The notes beneath the pieces were generated by a model. The model had not been told where the DNA came from and did no database searches. It worked only from the letters and a program-made list of their open reading frames with translations. A program made the translations under genes and the position numbers. DNA of 64,000 nucleotides from Clostridiales bacterium CHKCI006 (lineage in GTDB: Bacteria; Bacillota_I; Bacilli_A; Erysipelotrichales; Coprobacillaceae), in contig FCNA01000124.1 of NCBI GenBank assembly GCA_900018345.1, forward strand, positions 1-64,000, written 5' to 3'. Positions 17,156-25,925 of the stretch are shown in pieces (the first letter of the stretch is position 1; each line of letters opens with the position of its first letter).

Positions 17156-17547
17156 GCCCTTCTTCTTGAATATCTTATCGAGCAGCTTCTCCTTTCTTTG
17201 TGTTTTTTCTGCTTTCGTATTTCCTCGAAAGACAACATCATTTCCGCTTGAACTGTTATTTCAAATAACAGCTTCGAGCACCTTCTTTTTGATCTTCAAA
17301 ATATTCTGCGACTGCCTTGTTTTCCATCGGCTTTGGACTGCAGACAAAATGCCTGCGTCACGTTCTTCTGGTTGATGATATCCTGCCTCCTCTCTTTTCT
17401 GTTTATAGCAGCCCATAATATCTCTTCAAGTCTATTATACAGCAACTTATTAGCATTTATATATCACATCAGGTTAATTAAATATCGTTTTCAGTTCTTT
17501 ATCTTTTGTTTGAAGAAAAAATAAAAAGACAGCTCGAAAGCTGTCTT
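17156..17547. other. Intergenic region with palindrome and broken coding-like sequence
   Basis: The perfect palindrome CTGTTATTT-C-AAATAACAG is at 17253-17271, centred on the TGA that ends the upstream frame of the 16550 gene. Further upstream on the - strand, two frames look partly coding: a short one with FCLQSKADGKQG and another, MENKAVAEYFEDQKEGARSC. This suggests an eroded 5' part of the 16550 gene, but none has an intact frame with a ribosome site. The potD terminator occupies the right end. Confidence 0.4.
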
Positions 17548-17548
17548 C
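17521..17548 (-). terminator. Terminator of the polyamine operon
   Basis: AAGACAGCT-CGAA-AGCTGTCTT with T's on the - strand, immediately after the potD stop. Confidence 0.88.
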
Positions 17549-18624
17549 TAAGCGTTGCTTGCGGCAATCTTGACACGGCTGAATAAATCAGAGATCGTTT
17601 TACGTGTCTCTTCATCATATTTAAAAACTTCATCATTTGGGTTACCTGTACGAGGCAGATAAGCATTAATGCCTGCGAAATCACCATTCGCTAATTCATC
17701 CATGACCTGCTGATTGGCGGATGTGTAGCCTACAAAGCTGGAGTTATCCATAGCACCATCGTAACTTGACACATAATTGATAAACTCATGCGCCAGATCT
17801 GGATTGGCGGCATTCTTAGGAATAACCATTGCATCGGACCAGAGGTTCGTTCCACTTTCAGGAATGAAGTAGCCCATGTTTTCGTTCTCACTCATGATAT
17901 AAGTAGCATCACCAGAATAAACCAAGCCTAAAGCCTTACGTCCCTGCGCCATGTTATCGATGATCTCATCTGTTACAATTTCAGGATCCATCGTCTCTAC
18001 ACACTGTAATAACCATTCATAAGCTTCATTTAATTCATTAGGATCAGAAGTATTCATAGAATACCCTAAGGCCTTTAAAGCCATCATGAAAGAGTCACGC
18101 TCAGAATCATATAAATAAATGTCACCTTTATATTTTGTATCAAGGAAAATATTGAAGCCTTCTCTTTGCAGGTCTTCTTCACTGACTTTTGTCTTATCAT
18201 AAACAATACCTACAGTCCCCCAGAAATAAGGAACAGAGTAATCGTTATTTGGATCATATGGCAGCCCTTTGACCCCTTCTACTAACAAATCCATGCAGTT
18301 TAACTTGCTTTTATCCAATGGTTGAAGCAAATCTTCCTGCAACAAACGCTCGATCATGTAATCACTAGGAACCAGGATGTCATATGGTTCTCCGTTAGCG
18401 ACACGGATATACATGGCTTCATTGGAATCAAAATAGTCGACAACAACGGTTGCTCCTGTCAGATCTTCGAAATCAGAGATCAGGTTTTCACCCATGTACT
18501 CACCCCAGTTATACAAATGGAGCTCTTGTCCAGCGTAAGGTTTCCCTTCGCCAGAATTACTGCTGCATCCAGTCATGGAAATCACCGTTGCAGCGGCCAG
18601 AAAACTAGCTAACAACTTTTTCAT
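17548..18624 (-). CDS. potD: Spermidine/putrescine-binding lipoprotein PotD
   Basis: A 358-residue extracytoplasmic binding protein. The lipoprotein signal MKKLLASFLAAATVISMTGC is followed by LYNWGEYMGENLISDFEDLTG, VVDYFDSNEAMY, YDILVPSDYMIERL, VPYFWGTVGIVYDK and LVYSGDATYIMSENE, the usual PotD/PotF series with aromatic and acidic residues that hold polyamines. The frame is open from 18660, but the ATG at 18624 follows AAGGGAGAAA and starts a proper signal peptide. It is the last gene of the pot operon and overlaps potC by 20 bases. Confidence 0.95.
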   Translation of the reverse strand: MKKLLASFLAAATVISMTGCSSNSGEGKPYAGQELHLYNWGEYMGENLISDFEDLTGATVVVDYFDSNEAMYIRVANGEPYDILVPSDYMIERLLQEDLLQPLDKSKLNCMDLLVEGVKGLPYDPNNDYSVPYFWGTVGIVYDKTKVSEEDLQREGFNIFLDTKYKGDIYLYDSERDSFMMALKALGYSMNTSDPNELNEAYEWLLQCVETMDPEIVTDEIIDNMAQGRKALGLVYSGDATYIMSENENMGYFIPESGTNLWSDAMVIPKNAANPDLAHEFINYVSSYDGAMDNSSFVGYTSANQQVMDELANGDFAGINAYLPRTGNPNDEVFKYDEETRKTISDLFSRVKIAASNA

Positions 18625-19411
18625 TTTTTTTCTCCCTTCTTGATTTGATGAGTGGCACAATGTTGATGACCAACAGCACCACGGTTATCAATACTACGAC
18701 AAGCGTAGATATTGCATTGATCGTTGGGTTGACACGTTTAGACATCGTATACACCATGATACTTAGGTTCTTTACACCGCCACCCGTGACAAAATAAGAA
18801 ATGATGAAATCATCAAAGGACATCGTAAAGGCAATCAGAGCACCTGATACGATCCCCGGCATGATCTGAGGTACCAGTACCTTGGTCAGCGCCTGCCAAG
18901 GCGTTGCCCCGAGGTCCATCGCTGCATCCGAAAGGTTCGGATCAAGCGAGCGGATCTTGGGCATAACACTCAGGATCACGTAAGGCGTACAAAAACAAAT
19001 ATGCGCTAAAAGCATTGTCATATAGCCACGCTTTACGCCAAAAGTAATAAATAAAAGCATCAGACCGATGGCTGTCACGATCTCAGGATTCATGATTGGG
19101 AAATCATTGAGCTGCATAACCACACTTTTCATGATCTTACCTGATTTAGACAAACCAATCGCACTAATCGTCCCTACCACCGTTGAAACAACCGTTGCGA
19201 TCAACGCGATACTCACTGTCGTTGATAAGGACTCCATCATTTCACGGTTATTAAAGAGACTTTCATACCACTGCATACTAAAGCCCGTGAAATTGGTCAA
19301 TGACTTGCTTTCATTGAAGGAGAAGATCACCATGAAGATGATCGGCAGGTAGAAAAACAGAACTGCCAATACCATCAGGATCTTGCCTATGATACGTTTA
19401 TCTTTCTTCAT
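18605..19411 (-). CDS. potC: Spermidine/putrescine permease PotC
   Basis: A 268-residue permease with about six membrane segments. Typical features are FYLPIIFMVIFSFNESKS, FPIMNPEIVTAIGLMLLF, the EAA loop DAAMDLGATPWQALTKVLVPQIMPGI (in two parts) and FTMSFDDFIISYFVTGGG. It forms the transport channel with PotB. Its start overlaps the potB stop by 4 bases. Confidence 0.94.
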   Translation of the reverse strand: MKKDKRIIGKILMVLAVLFFYLPIIFMVIFSFNESKSLTNFTGFSMQWYESLFNNREMMESLSTTVSIALIATVVSTVVGTISAIGLSKSGKIMKSVVMQLNDFPIMNPEIVTAIGLMLLFITFGVKRGYMTMLLAHICFCTPYVILSVMPKIRSLDPNLSDAAMDLGATPWQALTKVLVPQIMPGIVSGALIAFTMSFDDFIISYFVTGGGVKNLSIMVYTMSKRVNPTINAISTLVVVLITVVLLVINIVPLIKSRREKKNEKVVS

Positions 19412-20250
19412 GCTTTTTCTTTCCCCCTTCCGGCATTACGTTCATCGATCTTACGGATCGCATACATACAAACCATCATGATCACGGCCATGATCATTGA
19501 AATCGCACTACCAAAGTTCCATTCACCGACAGTGATGAACTGGTTCTCAATGACATTACCGATTAAGAAGTAGGATCCGCCGCCCAGCAGCTTTGGAATA
19601 AAGAAGGAGCTGACAGCTGGCAGGAAGACCAGCGTGATCCCACTGACCACGCCCGAGAGTGAGAGCGGGAAAGTCACTCGCCAGAAAGTCTGGAAACGAT
19701 TGGCGCCCAGATCATGACTGGCTTCTAATAAGGACTTATCCATCTTACATAAAGCAGTATTGATCTGCAGGATCATAAACGGCAGGAAGTTGTAGACCAT
19801 TCCCAGCAATACTGAGCCCTCTGTATAAAGCAGCTCCGTATCTCCCAATCCAAACAAACCTAAGAAGCTTTGCGCAATGCCGCCATCGGATAAAATACCG
19901 ATCCAGGCATAAGTTCGTACCAGCATGTTGATCCACATTGGCAGCGTAATGACCAGTACCCAAAAGTTGCGCATCTTATCACTGCTGCGCGCAATGAAAT
20001 AACCAATCGGATAACCTAAAAGCACACAAATGATCGTGGTCTTGATGGCAATCTCCAAAGAGCGCCACAACACCAGCAAGAAATCTTGGTCGGTAAAGAA
20101 TTTAATAAAATGTTCTAGCGTGAATGAGAAGTTGATAATGCCATTGCCTGAGTTTGTAAAAGCATAAAACAGAATCAGCAGCATTGGCAAAAGGATCATC
20201 AAAATGACCCAGATAAGATATGGCCACGCTAACTGGGAAAACTTTTTCAT
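19408..20250 (-). CDS. potB: Spermidine/putrescine permease PotB
   Basis: A 280-residue permease with about six membrane segments, including LITLPMWINMLVRTYAWIG, the EAA loop EASHDLGANRFQTFWRVTFPLS, and GGGSYFLIGNVIENQFI, all characteristic of PotB. The gene starts one base after the potA stop and overlaps potC at its end, giving a tight four-gene transporter unit. Confidence 0.95.
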   Translation of the reverse strand: MKKFSQLAWPYLIWVILMILLPMLLILFYAFTNSGNGIINFSFTLEHFIKFFTDQDFLLVLWRSLEIAIKTTIICVLLGYPIGYFIARSSDKMRNFWVLVITLPMWINMLVRTYAWIGILSDGGIAQSFLGLFGLGDTELLYTEGSVLLGMVYNFLPFMILQINTALCKMDKSLLEASHDLGANRFQTFWRVTFPLSLSGVVSGITLVFLPAVSSFFIPKLLGGGSYFLIGNVIENQFITVGEWNFGSAISMIMAVIMMVCMYAIRKIDERNAGRGKEKA

Positions 20251-20251
20251 C

Positions 20252-21829
20252 TTAGAATCCCATCTTGCTCATGACATGAATATCTTCAGGATAGAAGGTT
20301 AAGCCGACCTCTTTACCTTCTTCCACATAATCCGTTGTATGGATCTTGAATTCGCGTCCTTCTGTTGAGAAGGTTACCTGATAGACACCCTCGCGGATGT
20401 TTTCCGGATCAAAATCATAATCAACATAAATTTCCACAGATTCATCTTCATTATTGATCTTCCAGCCCTGTGCATTGGCCCAGGTCTTTAGATCGGTATC
20501 TAAAGCCACCGATTCTTTGATCTCATCCACCGTCTTAAAGAAGTTGAAAGCCATGACTGCTTCATTAGCGCGATCATTTTTTACAAACGGCTGGTTCACG
20601 ACAAAGATCTTCTTTTGAATAGATGTCCCGTTGGAAGTAGAGAAGGTGACCGGATATTCACCCAGCTCTTCTTTTAGATCATATTCGATCTTACTAATGG
20701 AAATGTATTCATCCGTTTGCGGATTCCAGGCCTGCGCATCGGCACGCGCTACAATTTCTTTATCATCCAATGTTTTGAGATCTTCGATATCGACATAGAA
20801 ATCATTGGCAGAGATTTTTTCCTTACCACTTTCACTGGTTGTCTCATTGCCTGAGATCACACGCATATTCACCGTAACGGTTGTTCCCGGTACCGTTTCG
20901 ACCATGACTTCATAATGGACTCCCTTAAACAGTACAGAGAGTACCTCACCTTTCATCTTGCCATCTTTGGCATCGACAATATCGATATCCTCAGGACGAA
21001 TGATCACATCAACAGGCTCATTGTCTTTAAAGCCTAAATCCACACAGTCAAAGGTAATATCATCAAACTTCACTTTATAATCTTCAAGCATGACGCCAGG
21101 AATGATGTTGCTTTCTCCAATAAAGTTGGCAACATAACGGTTTTCAGGTTCATTGTAGATTTCTACCGGTGTCCCCACCTGTTGGATCTCGCCATCCTTC
21201 ATGACAACGATCTTATCAGACATGGTCAGGGCTTCTTCCTGGTCATGTGTCACGTAAATAAAGGTAATGCCGACTTCCTGCTGGATACGTTTCAGCTCGT
21301 ACTGCATTTCTTTACGCAGTTTCAGATCCAGCGCACCGAGCGGTTCATCCAGTAAAAGAACCTTAGGTTCATTGACCAGCGCTCTGGCAATCGCAACACG
21401 CTGCTGCTGTCCCCCGGAAAGCAGTGTCACGTTTTTATGTTCGAAGCCTTCTAAGCCGATCAGCTTAAGCATCTTCATGACCTTCTGTTCGATGACATCC
21501 TTACTCATCTTCTTAATTTTTAAGCCAAAAGCGATATTCTGATAGACTGTCATATGCGGAAAAAGAGCATATTTCTGAAACACGGTATTTAATTCTCTTT
21601 TATGTGGCGGAACCTTTGAAATGTCCTCGCCATCAAAAATGACCTGGCCATCGCTGGCATCTAAGAATCCTCCCAAAATTCTTAAGAGGGTCGTTTTTCC
21701 ACAACCACTAGGTCCTAAAAGCGTTACAAATTCATTTTCGTAAATATCCAGATTGATACCCTTTAAAACAATCTGTCCGTCAAAATCTTTGACGATGTTA
21801 CGAAATTGAATTAACTTTTTTTCCTCCAT
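20252..21829 (-). CDS. potA: Polyamine ABC ATPase PotA with an inserted two-repeat domain
   Basis: A 525-residue protein, about 150 longer than ordinary PotA. Residues 1-240 are a normal ATPase: Walker A GPSGCGKT (39-46), signature LSGGQQQR (137-144), Walker B VLLLDEP and H-loop [15 protein letters not shown]. The regulatory TOBE region begins at about 242-325 ([28 protein letters not shown]), is interrupted by about 326-493, and resumes with [14 protein letters not shown] at the end. The insert holds two similar units ([26 protein letters not shown]...[13 protein letters not shown] and [27 protein letters not shown]...YQVTFSTEG). These resemble Ig-like repeats of Firmicute surface proteins. 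Start chosen at ATG 21829 after GAAAGGGGT. Confidence 0.93.
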   Translation of the reverse strand: MEEKKLIQFRNIVKDFDGQIVLKGINLDIYENEFVTLLGPSGCGKTTLLRILGGFLDASDGQVIFDGEDISKVPPHKRELNTVFQKYALFPHMTVYQNIAFGLKIKKMSKDVIEQKVMKMLKLIGLEGFEHKNVTLLSGGQQQRVAIARALVNEPKVLLLDEPLGALDLKLRKEMQYELKRIQQEVGITFIYVTHDQEEALTMSDKIVVMKDGEIQQVGTPVEIYNEPENRYVANFIGESNIIPGVMLEDYKVKFDDITFDCVDLGFKDNEPVDVIIRPEDIDIVDAKDGKMKGEVLSVLFKGVHYEVMVETVPGTTVTVNMRVISGNETTSESGKEKISANDFYVDIEDLKTLDDKEIVARADAQAWNPQTDEYISISKIEYDLKEELGEYPVTFSTSNGTSIQKKIFVVNQPFVKNDRANEAVMAFNFFKTVDEIKESVALDTDLKTWANAQGWKINNEDESVEIYVDYDFDPENIREGVYQVTFSTEGREFKIHTTDYVEEGKEVGLTFYPEDIHVMSKMGF

Positions 21830-21846
21830 TTTTTTACCCCTTTCCA

Positions 21847-22380
21847 TCAAAACATTGGTGGCGTTGTGATCCACAGGATCTTCGCTTCACCATTCCCTTT
21901 ATTTTCTAAATAATGTGCTTTATCACCGCTTAGATAAAAGGTTTCCTTCGCCTTCAGGCGATATGATTGTCCCCCGACAATCAGTTCAACATTTCCTTTG
22001 AGGACGTAACCGAACTCCTGTCCGTTATGGCTTTCCATCAACATGCTTTTCTTGCCCGGATGCAGGGTCAAAAGAATCGGTTCCATCTGGTTTTTTTGCG
22101 CGTTGGGAATCACCCACTCGATCGTGTAGTCTTCCCTTTCATCAACAAAGAAATCATCTGTCTGAAAGACGATTTTTTCTTCCTTTTCAACCCGGAAAAA
22201 GTCCGCCAGATTCGTTCCTAAAGCCTCCAGGATATCGTTCAATGTCGAAATGCTCGGGCTTGTCAGATCACGTTCAACCTGCGACAGAAAGCCTTTGGTA
22301 AGCTCCGAACGGCTGGCCAGCTCTTCGAGTGTCAGATCGTTGCGGATGCGCAGGGCTCTCAGCTTTTTTCCTATCTGCAA
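21847..22380 (-). CDS. XRE-family regulator with cupin domain (PuuR-like)
   Basis: A 177-residue regulator. An N-terminal XRE helix-turn-helix ([32 protein letters not shown], split over about 5-40) is fused to a C-terminal cupin barrel ([42 protein letters not shown]). This is the PuuR-type plan, in which the cupin senses a small metabolite, often a polyamine. It leads the pot operon and probably controls it. The ATG at 22395 lies within the ribosome site; TTG at 22380, five bases after GGAGGTG, is the better start. Confidence 0.88.
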   Translation of the reverse strand: MQIGKKLRALRIRNDLTLEELASRSELTKGFLSQVERDLTSPSISTLNDILEALGTNLADFFRVEKEEKIVFQTDDFFVDEREDYTIEWVIPNAQKNQMEPILLTLHPGKKSMLMESHNGQEFGYVLKGNVELIVGGQSYRLKAKETFYLSGDKAHYLENKGNGEAKILWITTPPMF

Positions 22381-22520
22381 AAAAACACCTCCCATTCAAA
22401 ATACTAAACTTAAAGTTCTAAAAATGAAACACCATTATTATACATAATTCTTCTGAAAGTGCAAGTAAAAATTCAATATTTCTTAAAAAAAGTTCACAAA
22501 TAGTAAACAGGCGACATGTC

Positions 22521-22550
22521 CACAAAAAAAGAAGCGATTGCGTCGCTTCC
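22521..22550 (-). terminator. Terminator hairpin at the duplicated aldo/keto reductase end
   Basis: GAAGCGA-TTGCG-TCGCTTC with seven T's on the - strand. The same hairpin, with two changes, follows the aldo/keto reductase at 23404-23422. Confidence 0.7.
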
Positions 22551-22603
22551 TATTCTTCGAAATTGCATTTGGTTGTTGCCAAACGTGCTAATGATTCCGG
22601 TGT
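22531..22603. repeat. Duplicated 3' end of the neighbouring aldo/keto reductase
   Basis: This 73-base stretch matches 23404-23476 with three differences. On the - strand it encodes TPESLARLATTKCNFEE and the same stop, i.e. the C-terminal tail and terminator of the AKR at 23423-24261. Upstream of the repeat the frame reads AFWHDAAISYQM and has no AKR similarity. It is a gene remnant left by duplication or deletion, with the lipoprotein gene 22746-23093 caught between the copies. Confidence 0.8.
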
Positions 22604-22745
22604 CATTTGATAAGATATGGCTGCATCATGCCAAAAAGCAGGAGGGTATGTCATTAGCCATCATGGTAGATCGATTTGCAGACTGTTTTTCCAGCCAAAC
22701 ACTTTACGTCTTCAGTAAGTCAAAAAACGTCATCCCCAACAACAT

Positions 22746-23093
22746 TCATTGTAAATTGAAATATTGATTATAGATTTGCGTCAGTTCATCATAAATCTCA
22801 TCTTGATCTTCAAAAACACGGTACGTTTTTTCCGTATTTGCTTCGCTATTGAAAAATTGAAGCTCCCAGCTCTGTCCTTGCCCTAAATGGCCCTGACTTT
22901 CCTGGCACAAATCCCATAGTTCATCAATAGCGTCTGGATCGGTGATAGATCGTGGTTGACCAGCAGCCGTCGAGCTCAGGATCAGTGTCATTTGCACGGC
23001 ATCATAATCCATGCTTGGTTGACTAGAACAACCAGCGATATGAAATACCAAAAAAAGCGCTAAAAAGAAGCCCATCATTTTTCTCATGCTCAT
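22746..23093 (-). CDS. Small lipoprotein, function unknown
   Basis: A 115-residue protein with a lipoprotein signal (FFLALFLVFHIAGC; Cys at about 22) and a small acidic extracytoplasmic domain containing a WELQFFNSE strand pair and DQDEIYDELTQIYNQYF helix. The ATG follows AGGAGGATAAA. It lies alone between two copies of an aldo/keto reductase tail. I do not recognise the domain. Confidence 0.7.
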   Translation of the reverse strand: MSMRKMMGFFLALFLVFHIAGCSSQPSMDYDAVQMTLILSSTAAGQPRSITDPDAIDELWDLCQESQGHLGQGQSWELQFFNSEANTEKTYRVFEDQDEIYDELTQIYNQYFNLQ

Positions 23094-23403
23094 TTTATCC
23101 TCCTATATAGAACTGTCTGATCATTGCACATTCTCAGTCTCTTATACCATCCTATCACGAATGATTAACGATGATGCCATTCAAAAAACATTGAAATCGA
23201 CTCCCCTTCCGTTGATGATATCCCCAAGACTGAACGCTTCCTTAAAATTTCCTGAAATATAGCCACTACTAGTAGCGAGAAATAATTATGTAACCTCTTT
23301 CTTTATTTTCATTCTAGCACAAAACACATATATAATCAAATATTAGCCATATCTTTATCCGATACACAAAATCTAAAAAACAAAATGAAGGTGATGCAAA
23401 ATA
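23094..23403. other. Intergenic region, no gene seen
   Basis: An AT-rich 310-base stretch. The short palindrome CTACTAGTAG occurs near 23269. No open frame with a ribosome site was found; it presumably contains the promoter of the lipoprotein gene. Confidence 0.5.
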
Positions 23404-24261
23404 GAAGCGAACGCGTCGCTTCCTATTCTTCGAAATTGCATTTGGTTGTTGCCAAACGTGCTAATGATTCTGGTGTGACCTTATAGAATGGTGTATGGCG
23501 GTTGATTCCGGCCATCTTTTGCATTTCTTCCTCAGTTAAGCTAAAGTCAAAGATCTTCGCATTCTCAGCAATATGTCCTTCTGAACGGCTGCCTGGCATT
23601 GGTGTAAAGCCCATCTGCACATGCCAGCGAAGCACGATTTGCGCCGGTGTCCGATCATGTGCCTTAGCCAGTTCTACAACAACAGGATCATTCAGCAACT
23701 CTTGGCTGCCATGTCCTAACGGGAACCAGCACTGCAGCTTGATGTCATGCGCATCACAGAATTCATGGCAGGCTTCTGCTGGATAATAAGGATGTCCTTC
23801 TACCTGCATGACCATTGGTGGGATCTTGCAATGATCCAGGATCTCCTGAATCTTATCGACCGGGAAATTCGATAATCCAATGGCTTTCAGCTTACCTTCC
23901 TGATACGCTTTTTCCAGCATACCATAGGCATAAAGATAATGATTGACTGGATGATGCAGGATCATCAAATCGATATAATCCACATCTAAACGTTTTAAGG
24001 TATCATCGATGGCCTGATCATTTTCATAAAGAGTTGGACCTAACTTAGTTTCCAGAAAATAGTCTCCCGTTTTAAACCTGAAGCCTTCAGCCCCTGTCCG
24101 ACTTCAACCTCATTGCCGTAGCGATTAGCTGTATCGATCAAACGATAGCCATTATTGAGCGCAAAAGCGACATTTGAAATGATCTGCTCACCACTCTGAC
24201 CAATCGTTCCATAGCCTAATTGAGGCATCATGACACCATTGCTTAATTGAATATATTCCAT
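23404..24261 (-). pseudogene. Aldo/keto reductase split by a one-base frameshift
   Basis: The first part (from ATG 24261) reads MPQLGYGTI...GYRLIDTANRYGNEVEVGQGL and ends prematurely as RETIFWKLS. Shifting one base at the ATTTTC run (about 24054-24060) restores FLETKLGPTLYENDQAIDDT and continues into YIDLMILHHP, AIGLSNFPVDKIQEIL, VEGHPYYP, IVLRWHVQMGF and IFDFSLTEEEM. Together these make a full-length AKR of about 280 residues with Asp, Tyr and His of the active site present. A single base is missing, so this is a recent lesion, a phase-variable tract or a sequencing error. The gene lies 14 bases downstream of an intact AKR. Coding ends at 23423, followed by its hairpin. Confidence 0.8.
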
Positions 24262-24275
24262 GTTCTGACCTCTTT

Positions 24276-25154
24276 CTAATCATGAATCTTACGCTGATTA
24301 CACATGCGCACAAATTCTGGATCAAAATGTTTCACTGCTGTCCCCACATAGCCCTGGTCGAGGCTCGAGATCTGTTTCATTTCGTCTTCGCTTAAAGCAA
24401 AATCCCAGATGTTCACATTTTCTATGATACGTTCTTTATGCGTTGATTTAGGAATAACGACTACCCCGCGCTGAACATTCCATCTTAAGATGACCTGACC
24501 AACGCTCTTGTTGTGCTTAACCGCGATTTCCTTCAGCATTTCGTTTTCAAATGGGTTATATCTGCCCCCGCCTAAAGGTGCCCAGGCTTCTGGTACAACA
24601 TCATAATATTTCATCGTTTCTAAAGCGTCTTCCTGGGTAAAATAAGGATGTAATTCTACCTGGTTGACCATTGGACGGATCTTGACGGTCTCACAGAAGT
24701 TCGTTAAGACATGAGGATAAAAGTTAGATACCCCGATTGCTTTCAATTTGCCTGCTTCATAGGCTTCTTCCATCGCCCGCCAGGCTGAAAAATAATCTTT
24801 CATGGCCTGATGCAGTAAATAAAGATCGATATATTCCAGTCCCATTTTCTTGATGGAAGCATCGATTGCTGCTCTGGCCATGTCGATATTCTCCATATCC
24901 TGAACCCACATCTTCGAAGTAATAAAGAGCTCCTCACGTGTACAAATGCCTTCGCTGATGGCTTCTCTGACTGCTTCACCCACGGCATCTTCATTGGTAT
25001 ATGAAGCTGCTGTATCAATCAGACGATAACCGGCCTTGATGGCATCCAGCACAGCGCGTTTGCATTCTTCCTTATCACGCACCTGAAAAACACCAAAACC
25101 TTCTAAAGGCATCTCCAGCCCGTTATGTAAACGTACGGTTTCAATTTGACTCAT
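24276..25154 (-). CDS. Aldo/keto reductase (2,5-diketo-D-gluconate reductase-like)
   Basis: An intact 292-residue NADPH-dependent carbonyl reductase. It has GYRLIDTAASYTNEDAVGEAV (catalytic Asp and Tyr), LFITSKMWVQD (Lys), IDLYLLHQ (His), KAIGVSNFYP, VNQVELHPYFTQ, AWAPLGGG, VILRWNVQRGVVVIPKSTHKERIIEN (cofactor binding) and DFALSEDEM. All tetrad residues are in place. The ATG follows AGGAGGAGAAG. It is the first gene of a two-gene unit whose second member is frameshifted. The physiological substrate is unknown. Confidence 0.92.
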   Translation of the reverse strand: MSQIETVRLHNGLEMPLEGFGVFQVRDKEECKRAVLDAIKAGYRLIDTAASYTNEDAVGEAVREAISEGICTREELFITSKMWVQDMENIDMARAAIDASIKKMGLEYIDLYLLHQAMKDYFSAWRAMEEAYEAGKLKAIGVSNFYPHVLTNFCETVKIRPMVNQVELHPYFTQEDALETMKYYDVVPEAWAPLGGGRYNPFENEMLKEIAVKHNKSVGQVILRWNVQRGVVVIPKSTHKERIIENVNIWDFALSEDEMKQISSLDQGYVGTAVKHFDPEFVRMCNQRKIHD

Positions 25155-25261
25155 TTGACTTCTCCTCCTTTGTCATCGCTTTCTCTATTTTCATTTTACA
25201 CGTTTACTGAAAAAAAGTACAATACGTCTCATGCAAGATAGCATGTCTTCAGCGCATAGTA

Positions 25262-25285
25262 AAAGCTGTGTCTAGACACAGCTTT
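25262..25285. terminator. Bidirectional terminator at the HAD gene stop
   Basis: AAAGCTGTGTCTAGACACAGCTTT-type perfect palindrome (arms AAAGCTGTGTC and GACACAGCTTT). The TAG stop of the HAD gene lies in its centre. Confidence 0.8.
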
Positions 25286-25925
25286 GAAAATCGGGATAGA
25301 TACCGATGATCCTATCGTCCTGAATCGCACATGCTTTAGGTGAGATGACCACTATTTGTCCGATCCCGGCGGCTAGGGCATTTTGAATCCCTGAAGGAGC
25401 ATCCTCATAGACACGCACATCGGCAGGATCCAGGCCTAAATGATGGCAGGCTTGCTGGTACATACGAATTTTATCCGGATAGCTGCCATCATCATAGACA
25501 ACCTTCTCATACATAAACCAGCGTGCTAAATTAAAAACTTCAAAGAAGAAATCGATATTTGCCTTGATAGATGCCGAACAAATCGTCATCGGAATCTTTG
25601 CGGCTTGCAGTTTATCGAAATAGGCTTCCGCTCCAGCTAACAGATGCAGATGTGCCGGATCGGCCAGACAGGCCTCACGATAGAGGGCCTCCTTTTTTTG
25701 GGAATATTTCTCCAGCGTTTCATGATCGACTGAACGCCCTACCAGGCGTTCAATGATCACTTGATTAGGGACACCATGAAAATGCTGTTCTAGTTCTTCC
25801 TCACTCAAGTCATAACCGGCTAGCGTTTTGGCCATTTGCTGCCAGGCAAGCAAATGCTTTTCATGATCGTTAAAAAGGGTGCCATTGAAATCAAAGACAA
25901 CGCCCTTATACGGAAACGTGGCCAC
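25272..25925 (-). CDS. HAD-superfamily phosphatase, beta-phosphoglucomutase-like
   Basis: A 217-residue haloacid dehalogenase-type hydrolase: motif I DFNGTLFND (nucleophile and acid Asp), motif II ICSAS, motif III Lys in PDKIRMYQQACHHLGLDP, and motif IV VYEDAPSGIQNALAAG. A helical cap (about 20-90) resembles subfamily I, as in phosphoglycolate phosphatase and beta-phosphoglucomutase. Here Asn replaces the usual Asp/Ser after the nucleophile (D-F-N-G-T). The gene overlaps the 3' end of the esterase gene by 20 bases, so they are one transcript. Substrate unknown. Confidence 0.85.
   Translation of the reverse strand: MATFPYKGVVFDFNGTLFNDHEKHLLAWQQMAKTLAGYDLSEEELEQHFHGVPNQVIIERLVGRSVDHETLEKYSQKKEALYREACLADPAHLHLLAGAEAYFDKLQAAKIPMTICSASIKANIDFFFEVFNLARWFMYEKVVYDDGSYPDKIRMYQQACHHLGLDPADVRVYEDAPSGIQNALAAGIGQIVVISPKACAIQDDRIIGIYPDFQSCV

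Noticed and set aside
17253-17271. UGA in a hairpin as a selenocysteine codon
   Set aside because: Bacterial SECIS hairpins follow the UGA; here the codon is at the centre of the dyad, and no Sec-type redox motif surrounds it.
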